Source: Craspedostauros australis (taxonomy: Eukaryota > Bacillariophyta > Bacillariophyceae > Mastogloiales > Achnanthaceae). From it: DNA of 64,000 bases. The notes under the pieces are model-generated. The model searched no databases. It had not been told where the DNA came from and worked only from the letters and a program-made list of their open reading frames with translations. Both the position numbers and the translations under genes were made by a program. Shown here piece by piece: positions 57,469 to 64,000 of this stretch. Position 1 is the stretch's first letter; every line of letters starts with the position of its first letter. Where the stretch lies: positions 248,001-312,000 of the forward strand of contig JAMXDE010000056.1 of the NCBI GenBank assembly GCA_026770025.1. The letters run 5' to 3'.

Positions 57469-58427
57469 GCGCATCCCACAATGAGCGGAATATCCATTGG
57501 CACAAGTGAGATCGACACCACATCTCACGGAACATTGAGAGACCAATGGATCGCTCTGCTCGACGGATAGAATAAGCGGGGCAACCCAAAAGGCCCAGGT
57601 CAACATCCACAAGGCAACAACGAGCACTCGAGGCACAGATCAAGTCAAGCCAAGCGACAACAGACAAGACAACGCATGATACCAATAGATGAAACCAACA
57701 AATACACGCTGTCTTCATTTGTTCTGTGCAATGCTTGAGTACGAATCGTCAACATCTGCATGCCGTGATCTCCCTCGAACATTGCAGCAGCTTGCTACGG
57801 CAGCAGTCAGTGCATTGCTTTTTCTCATCTGCGTGCGAGCTGCGAGTATGGTACGACTATGGTAGGTACATATAATGATAGTCGTGGCTGGTGGGAAACA
57901 ATGGAGCAGAGGTGCCGCATCCGCGCCGTACTCAAATGTGTTGCATGTTTCGGTATGACAAGTCTGGCAAGGTATGTAAGTGTAAGTTCATGTTGCTGGA
58001 TGGTTGGTGCAATGCTTTGTTGCGGCACGGCATTCACTCGTTGCTCGAGCTTTACACTTGAGGCATAGCAGAGTGATGGAACATGGCGCGTGCCAGGATC
58101 GTGCCCGCGTGGCCATCGCACACACCAATCGACTGCTCGGTAATTCGTACACGACTGAGTGCTGCGTCACAGCAGACGGAGGCGCCCCGAGACAAAAAAT
58201 GAGTCGGGCACCGTCTCGTGCAAAAAGAAAAATGGTGGTGGCCGTCTATGTTTGCCCAAATAAAATGAATAGCTACATTACGCATAGATCATCCGCTCTA
58301 TGCTCTCGGGCGGAATGTCACCACCGGGCGACGTATCCCAAGGTCAGGAGATCCGGTCGTTTCTGTTTGCGCGCACATGTGTGCGCACTAGAAGAGAAGT
58401 GTTACTGGATTGCTGGAAGCAAATGGC
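57469..58427. other. Convergent 3' intergenic space between photosynthesis genes
   Basis: About 960 bases between the antenna gene stop and the cytochrome c6 stop. No ORF or repeat that I can support. Confidence 0.45.
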
Positions 58428-59258
58428 TTACTCCCATCCCTCGTCGGAGGCGGCAAGGACGTAGGCGGCGACATCAGCGATATCATCGTCGTCGAGACGT
58501 CCTCCGAAGGCTGGCATGGCGTTCTTTCCGTTTGTGACCTGTGTGATGATGGAACCGGCGTTGCGTCCTCCCGTGAGGTACTGCTCCAGGGCCTCCTTCT
58601 CGAGGGTCTTCTCTGGCATGATCACGTTCTGGCCTCCGGCGTGGCAAGCGGCGCAGTTGGCGTTGAAGATGGTCTCACCGTTCTCAACGTTGGCGGCCAT
58701 GGCTGGCTGGGTGGCAACTCCGAAGGCGATGGCTCCGGCGGCGGCGGCCTGTGAATACGATCAGGAGAGTGGTTGCGGTTGTTGTTATTGATCATGGGAA
58801 ACATTGAGAAAGCAACGGACGGATTGTGGTTGGTGAGCGTTGATGCAGGTTGTGGGTGATGACAAAGTGTCGGCTTTCACATCGCCGTCCAGTTTAGCTC
58901 GTTCGGCACGATGTCCTGGAAAGCCATTTGCGTTCCTGCTCCATCCAGAATGCCTCTCGGTTGCAACAATGGGTATGACAAATGCGCGAACGCAGGTAGG
59001 GAGGCGCAGACAGCAAAGCAACCGATGGAGTTGAAAGGACGCCAACGTCGGGAGCTGTTCACCGCCGGATGCGATTGAATTCGCATTTGCAGGCAACACG
59101 ACAGCTCTTTTCGGCAGAGCTTTCGCTGCGCTTGCGACGCCGCTATTGCTATTGCTGTTGGAGCACGGATGGATGGAACGCACCTTGGCGACATCGGCCT
59201 TGTTGATGGAGAAGGCAGAGGCGGAGACGAGGAGGGTGGCGAAAACGGCGAGCTTCAT
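58428..59258 (-). CDS. petJ: Cytochrome c6, thylakoid lumen
   Basis: Exons 59184-59258 and 58428-58748 (intron 435 bases, AAG|GTGCGT ... CACAG|GCC, phase 0) encode 131 residues. Cytochrome c6 carries electrons from cytochrome b6f to photosystem I in the lumen. The leader is in parts: [16 protein letters not shown] (ER signal and ASAF motif), a short transit peptide SINKADVAK, then a lumenal signal [18 protein letters not shown], encoded at the start of exon 2. The mature protein starts [14 protein letters not shown] and shows the CAACH haem site and the axial Met in AMPAFGG. Mature length (about 88 residues) fits the family. Cytochrome c6 suggests use instead of, or with, plastocyanin, common in heterokonts. 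Confidence 0.94.
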
Positions 59259-60077
59259 GGTGGATGTATTGAAAAGGTGGTGTTGGTGTCGGGTTGGATT
59301 GGAGCTGGATTGCTTGATGGAATTGTGACTTCTGTGCGTCAGCTCCCGCAAAAGCCGCGAAACGCGACAAACTGGTGAAGATGTGCTGGTGGTGATGTCT
59401 TCATCGGACTGACACCCCAAGTTGACTTCAAAGATCGCGGCAACTTTCGCCGCACAATTCCGCGCAAAAAAAGCCATGAGAACACGTCACTGCGCTGTTT
59501 GGTGCTTGTGGAACTCCAGCAAACCAATTCGCAAACGCACTTGGGTTGATTGGCCCTGTAGGATCCTACCGACTCCTACACGTCTCCGCGTGCTTGACAG
59601 ATGGTCGCTTCTCTCCCTGCTGATTCCATTTCTTCTCCGGTTCACTCTTGCGTCATTGGGGTTTGTCACATTCGAATGAGTCGATTTTCGAATCTGTTTG
59701 GGATTGTTCGATGTGCTGTCAAGGTGAAAAGGTCGTATGGGTCATAACATTCCAAGTTCCTTGTGTGCGCGCGTTGTTTCATCTTCGTTTCACGACTATT
59801 GTGGACGTTATATTGACGTTATCAGGTGTCTCATTTTCGAGTTTGAATTTCTCCACGGATCGTGTATTGTTGGCTTTGCTTTGTTGAGCGTTTCGTGTTG
59901 TGTGTTGTTGTTGTTTTGTGTTGCCGTTGTCTCGGACAACAGCAACGGCAGGTCTCACTGCCGACATCCTTGTTGGTGGTGGCCGAGAGCGAGAGTTGCA
60001 GCCGTTCTTGGGGGATCCTTGGTGGGCATTGAGGCAAGGGCAAAGGGCAAAGAACATCGCACTCGTATCGTGGTACT
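59259..60077. other. Intergenic divergent region
   Basis: About 820 bases between cytochrome c6 and the gene at 60078. It holds the promoters of both. No repeat or RNA gene seen. Confidence 0.45.
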
Positions 60078-61649
60078 ATGCGAGAGGCAGAGATGATGAT
60101 GGTGATGAAGATGGTGGAAGAGGAGCACGCACCACCTTCTTTGTTGGCAGATGCGAGAGTCACACCCGACGACCGAGAAGCGCGGCCTTCATCGAATCCA
60201 AGAAGCATTTTCGACGCGGCAAGGCAGGTCTCCAACGAAGATGGTCCTGGGCATCAACATTGGCATCAGCATGGGCAACAACGGCGACGACAAGGCCATG
60301 GGCGCATCAGATGTCGGAGACAGCAGCGGGTCAAGCGAACGTGGAAACGTCCGCAGCAACCGACGGATGAAGTGTCGTCGTCGGCAGAAATGACAACTGT
60401 GGCAAAGACAACAAGCGCAATGCAGCGAGAGAGTTGCGTTGACGGATCAGATGAAGTTGATAAAGTCCAAAGCCAAGGCCAAGGCCAATGCCAAAGCCAA
60501 AGCCAAAGCCAATGCCAAAGCGACATTGCGACTCCCATCACCTTCGCCGTGCCACATGCACTGCCTACGATGTGGGTTGCACACAATGCTGTCAACAGCC
60601 TGTGTCGATACCTCCTGTACACGCATGGCATGATCCCGCTTCCCGCATCCGACATCCTTGCATACGACGGTGTCCAACGGGGCGCGACGTCAGCGTATCC
60701 GCTTCAGCTGCGACGCAAGATACAGCGCTGCAAACGCGAGCTCATTCGGCTATCGGAACAGTGGGCCCAGCTGTCTCGATGGCTGCTACTGTCTAGGAAT
60801 GGCCGTGGAAGCGCGGTTGGGAATGAGGGCGATGCGCAGCACTCATGCCACGCGATGGTGTCGATCGGACCAAGCTGGTCCAAACCTCACATTGCATACG
60901 TTGTCGATCTTGCTGGCCTTGCGCATGTTGGTGAGGTTTCTGCTCCGAGTGAGGTTGATGGGGTGGATGGCGTTGTTGGAACCCAAGCAATCTCATCAAA
61001 TGGCGTGCCGCTCACGGTCAAGCACGAGGCCATGCTTGAACGTAAGCTCCTGCGCGCCGTTGTGTTGCATCAGCAGCAGGAAGAGGCAAGGCTATTGGCG
61101 GAAGCATCACGGCATCAGGGGCACCATCAGAGTGAAAATGGGCTTCAACGTCAACACCAACACCTGCGTAGAGCATCCAATCGATCGCGCGGAACACGAA
61201 GAGCACGCCGATCCACCGCGAATCTCAAGCTCTACGTGAGTGCGTGGTTCGACGACTGGAGCAGTTTGGGGTCTGCGGTGATGGGACAGGAAGAGGAGGG
61301 CGCGGTTGCATCATCAACGTTGGCAGAACATTGCATCGTTCGTCCAGCAACGGCTGAGGTTTCGGCAGGAGGCGGTAAACTCTGGAACCCGAAGGCATGC
61401 GAGCGAATGCGGTGTCTGCAGGATATCGCGGACAGCTGCAACCTGGTGTCCGTATCTCATGATGGCGTCGCCTCCAATGGTGGTCTCCAAGACCGCTACA
61501 GCTTCTGTGGATTGGACGGTACCAATGAAAGTACTTTGGATGATTCAGAGATGACAGAAAAATACATGGGCACACGGGCGAGCGGAATAGCAAGACCCAA
61601 CGGGGCATGGGTATCCCTGAGGTCCACCATCAAAGGATTTCGAATGTAA
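60078..61649 (+). CDS. Unrecognised protein with weak p31comet-like features
   Basis: A 523-residue single ORF. The first 150 residues are low-complexity (Met/Glu, Gln/Arg, and a Gln-Ser/Gly repeat encoded by a CCAAAG-type 6-base repeat at about 60466-60520). An ordered part follows: SLCRYLLYTHGMIPLPASD, LRRKIQRCKRELIRLSEQWA, WSKPHIAYVVDL, and near the end LKLYVSAWFDDWSSLG. The helix followed by MIPLP is reminiscent of the HORMA-like spindle-checkpoint adaptor p31comet (MAD2L1BP), but the match is weak and length and order are uncertain. Start choice is the first Met, at 60078; a later start within the low-complexity part is possible. Function unknown. Confidence 0.6.
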   Translation: MREAEMMMVMKMVEEEHAPPSLLADARVTPDDREARPSSNPRSIFDAARQVSNEDGPGHQHWHQHGQQRRRQGHGRIRCRRQQRVKRTWKRPQQPTDEVSSSAEMTTVAKTTSAMQRESCVDGSDEVDKVQSQGQGQCQSQSQSQCQSDIATPITFAVPHALPTMWVAHNAVNSLCRYLLYTHGMIPLPASDILAYDGVQRGATSAYPLQLRRKIQRCKRELIRLSEQWAQLSRWLLLSRNGRGSAVGNEGDAQHSCHAMVSIGPSWSKPHIAYVVDLAGLAHVGEVSAPSEVDGVDGVVGTQAISSNGVPLTVKHEAMLERKLLRAVVLHQQQEEARLLAEASRHQGHHQSENGLQRQHQHLRRASNRSRGTRRARRSTANLKLYVSAWFDDWSSLGSAVMGQEEEGAVASSTLAEHCIVRPATAEVSAGGGKLWNPKACERMRCLQDIADSCNLVSVSHDGVASNGGLQDRYSFCGLDGTNESTLDDSEMTEKYMGTRASGIARPNGAWVSLRSTIKGFRM

Positions 61650-62863
61650 TCGTGCATGTCAAGGGTAGATGTACAATACGTTGGCTTGTGTCTCGAGTAG
61701 AGTAGAGTACTCGTGTCAATCGGGAGACCGGAAGCAAACATAAAAGTCATCCTCGTAGCCTGATGCCGTCCAAAGAAAGAGCGATGCTGTTTGCCATAGA
61801 TGTCACATCGAAGGAAAGACGAGCAGAGAGAGCTGAAACAAATTGTGGAGTGAGCCGTTCATCGAAAAAAGCGTGCACAACGCACTCCAATAGAGGTGCT
61901 CCATGTCGTATCCCTGTCAACTCTCAAGTCGCTTTCGAGAACGACAAACATTGAAAAATATTCAAAGATGAACAAATAGATACCTCATAGTGTGAGAGAT
62001 GCGCGACCGCAACATCGAAGTCATTACGCACGACCAAAAAGACGACGCAACGCAAATCAGTCGTTCCGAACGGCTCTTTTGGTGGTGGCGGTTAAGTTTC
62101 TTGTTGCGCCTTTTCCCTCTGCGTCGTGGGAAAGGAACAAAGACCATGGAGGGAAGAAATCCATCATCGAGAAAAGAGGCACAGGTGCGGGACGGGATCG
62201 CACTCGCATGGCAGCACAAGCACAAGCCTGCACCAATCCTCCACTCCACTCCATTCCACTTGACATCGTCATACCACATTTGTATGTTATTAGTGCATAC
62301 CAATATAATACAGCGCTACAGCACTACAGCACTTCATCTTCATGCTCATGGCATCAGCGTACGACCCATCTCAAAGCATCCGTCCATTCATTGCAAAGCA
62401 AAGCATCCATTGCTAAGCGCAGTCTGTTCCATTCCCATTCCCATTCGCAGTTGAGGAAGACCCAAGCAACAGACCAACAGACCAACAGACCAACAATCCA
62501 CGCCGGTTACCACTTCAGGCCTCTCCTCGTCGGTCATTCATCAATCCGAGCCATCAATCTGAGCCACCGACTGGTCCAATCGATTGATCCAATCCATCAA
62601 TTGACTCACTCAATCAATTGAAGCAGAGTACCCACAGCACCGAAGGCACCGCTGTGACCGATTGATCGACTGATCGACTGACCAACTGGCAGGTGCTTCC
62701 ACTCCATCTGCTATCACAAAAGATCCGAGCAGGGTCCGATCAATCAAGGCAAGCGTCGAGATCAGGTCAGAAACTCCAAGACCAAGCAAGACGGCACATA
62801 GAGCTTCAATTGGACAGCAACAAGGCATCGCTACGGGTCAACAAAATCAAGGGCGAAGGCAAG
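61650..62863. other. Intergenic region before the second lobe gene
   Basis: About 1.2 kb with no trustworthy ORF. A 9-base repeat (CAACAGACC, three copies) lies near 62465-62493. It holds the promoter and 5' UTR of the gene at 62864. Confidence 0.45.
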
Positions 62864-64000
62864 ATGCTGTTCCGAATGACCGCAGCCTTCGCGCTGCTGG
62901 GATTGCCAGCAAATCCGGTGCTTGCGCAGACGCAGTCGCTGCTTGGAGGCCGGTATACGACCACAGCAGATGTGTCTGGAATTCTGCAGCTGGCGCAGGA
63001 CACTGTGGACATGAAGGAGACATCAGATACGGAAGAAAAGGCCACCATCTATTCCCAAGGTCGTCATGCCACCAATGGCGGCGCCAATGAGTGAGTCATG
63101 CAATTGTGCCCAAGATTTGCTTGTGGCCATCACCTAGTCTGCCTTGATCAGCATCTGTGTGTTCATGTTCACGGCATCATCCACGTCCGTATTCATGAGC
63201 AATACGAATGCTTCTGTGGATGCTTCTGTGGGTGCTTCTGTGGGTGCTTTTGTGGATGCTTCTGTGGGTGCTTTTGTGGATGCTTTTGTGGATGATCACA
63301 CACCAACATTCAACAACTCCACAACTCCATACACTCACCATGTCTTGAATTCTTTGTCACACAACACGATTGTGCAACCAACCTTTCCGTGCGACACTTG
63401 CACTATGCCAACCCCCCAACGACATGCACAATGCACACTGAACAATGCACTCCCCCACTCATGCTCCATCAAAATATCAACACAATATCAACACAATACT
63501 CGCGCTATGCGTTACCTCTGGTCTTCTCTGCAACGATGAAATCACGAACTGGCGATCTGACCGAAACTGACCGAACTGACCGAAACTGACGAAATACATA
63601 TGATCCAATATACTTCATCGGAAACTCGCTTCGCACAACCAACAAAACAACCAAATATTCTACAATACATGACACCATACTCAATACCCAATTCTGCAAT
63701 GCATCGCAGCGAGAGGCTATCGTTGGCAGATCTCAGTCTGGAGGCTGGCAAGGAAATGAGCAAAACACCATATTACAATATCTACCGCCACGGGTTCCTC
63801 GTGCTCGGCGATGTCGACGAGGGGGAACCAAATGGCAACTTCGACGGTCAGCCCGCATCCAATTACGCCGACACCATCGTCAACGATCTCTTCGACCTTG
63901 ATATTCCAAACATCGAGACGGATGCGGCCCTCGTCATGAACGTCTGGATGGCGGCCGTGCACGAACTATTCCTCACCGCAAGAGAATGCAAGGCCAACAA
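62864..64000 (+). CDS. Second FEA1/phytotransferrin-like lobe gene, cut by the right window edge
   Basis: Exon 1 (62864-63090) encodes a signal peptide (MLFRMTAAFALLGLPANPVLA) and the start of a first A-type lobe (SLLGGRYTTTADVSGILQL, IYSQGRHATNGGAN). A 619-base intron (GA|GTGAGT ... TCGCAG|C, phase 2) follows, then exon 2 from 63710: DERLSLADLS, NIYRHGFLVLGDVDEGEPN, NYADTIVNDLFDLDIPN, VMNVWMAAVHELFLTA. These lines match the first lobe of the giant gene at 14.5-23 kb in order and spacing (LGGRY-x2-T-DV-GIL; ESMSYADLS; EYADAIVRDLFIIDVPN; LNVWMATVHELW). The reading frame is open to the window end, so total lobe count and membrane anchor are unknown. Confidence 0.78.
63209..63292. repeat. 12-base tandem repeat in an intron
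   Basis: Seven copies of TGCTTCTGTGGA and close variants (TTT for TTC; GGG for GGA) within the 619-base intron of the right-edge gene. It is in tandem without spacers, so it is a minisatellite, not a CRISPR. Confidence 0.9.

Noticed and set aside
56590-57636. 348-codon minus-strand ORF under the antenna gene
   Set aside because: It mirrors the antenna gene exactly, is Gly/Trp/Glu-rich in a way set by the sense codon bias, and has no motif.
63209-63292. Regular repeats considered as a CRISPR-like array
   Set aside because: Direct 12-base tandem copies without spacers inside a eukaryotic intron.

Overview
This window is nuclear DNA from a photosynthetic eukaryote with a secondary plastid of red-algal origin, most likely a diatom or another heterokont alga. 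The grounds are spliceosomal GT-AG introns throughout, a fucoxanthin chlorophyll a/c antenna protein, cytochrome c6, and nuclear genes for plastid proteins whose leaders end in the ASAF-type motif (ASAF, AQSF, SSAF). Introns run from about 110 to 1,200 bases. The genus cannot be read from the sequence.

Left edge (1-7.75 kb): a two-ORF non-LTR retrotransposon (LINE). It has apurinic-type endonuclease, reverse transcriptase and RNase H domains. ORF1 is cut by the window edge. ORF2 is open over 1,824 codons, but one catalytic Asp of the reverse transcriptase is changed to Gly.

7.9-23 kb: a secreted Cys-rich repeat protein, a doubtful small membrane protein, a golgin-84-like tethering protein, and a four-exon gene for a 2,528-residue surface protein. 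I rebuilt the last from splice sites whose phases all agree. It has a signal peptide, six related lobes in three A/B pairs, a Pro/Thr/Ser linker, a C-terminal membrane helix and a cytoplasmic tail. The lobes resemble algal FEA1/phytotransferrin-type iron-binding proteins (inference). A paralogue with a homologous intron position starts at 62.9 kb and runs off the right edge.

24.8-38.5 kb: two unrecognised low-complexity proteins, a three-exon protein with an N-terminal WPGINKPGG module and a possible C-terminal winged helix, a divergent pair of mitochondrial genes (an unknown protein and EF-Ts), and a PH-like protein.

39.6-55.2 kb: housekeeping genes. These are the 40S assembly factor TSR1, plastid ribosomal protein bL17, a small plastid-targeted protein, the glycosyltransferase subunit ALG13, a kelch-BTB protein and a Sec1/Munc18 protein. 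bL17 and the small plastid protein are head to head, and each has its signal peptide on a separate first exon that ends at the same place.

56.7-64 kb: a highly codon-biased light-harvesting protein, lumenal cytochrome c6, an unrecognised protein weakly like p31comet, and the partial second member of the lobe-protein family. No tRNA, rRNA or CRISPR array was seen.
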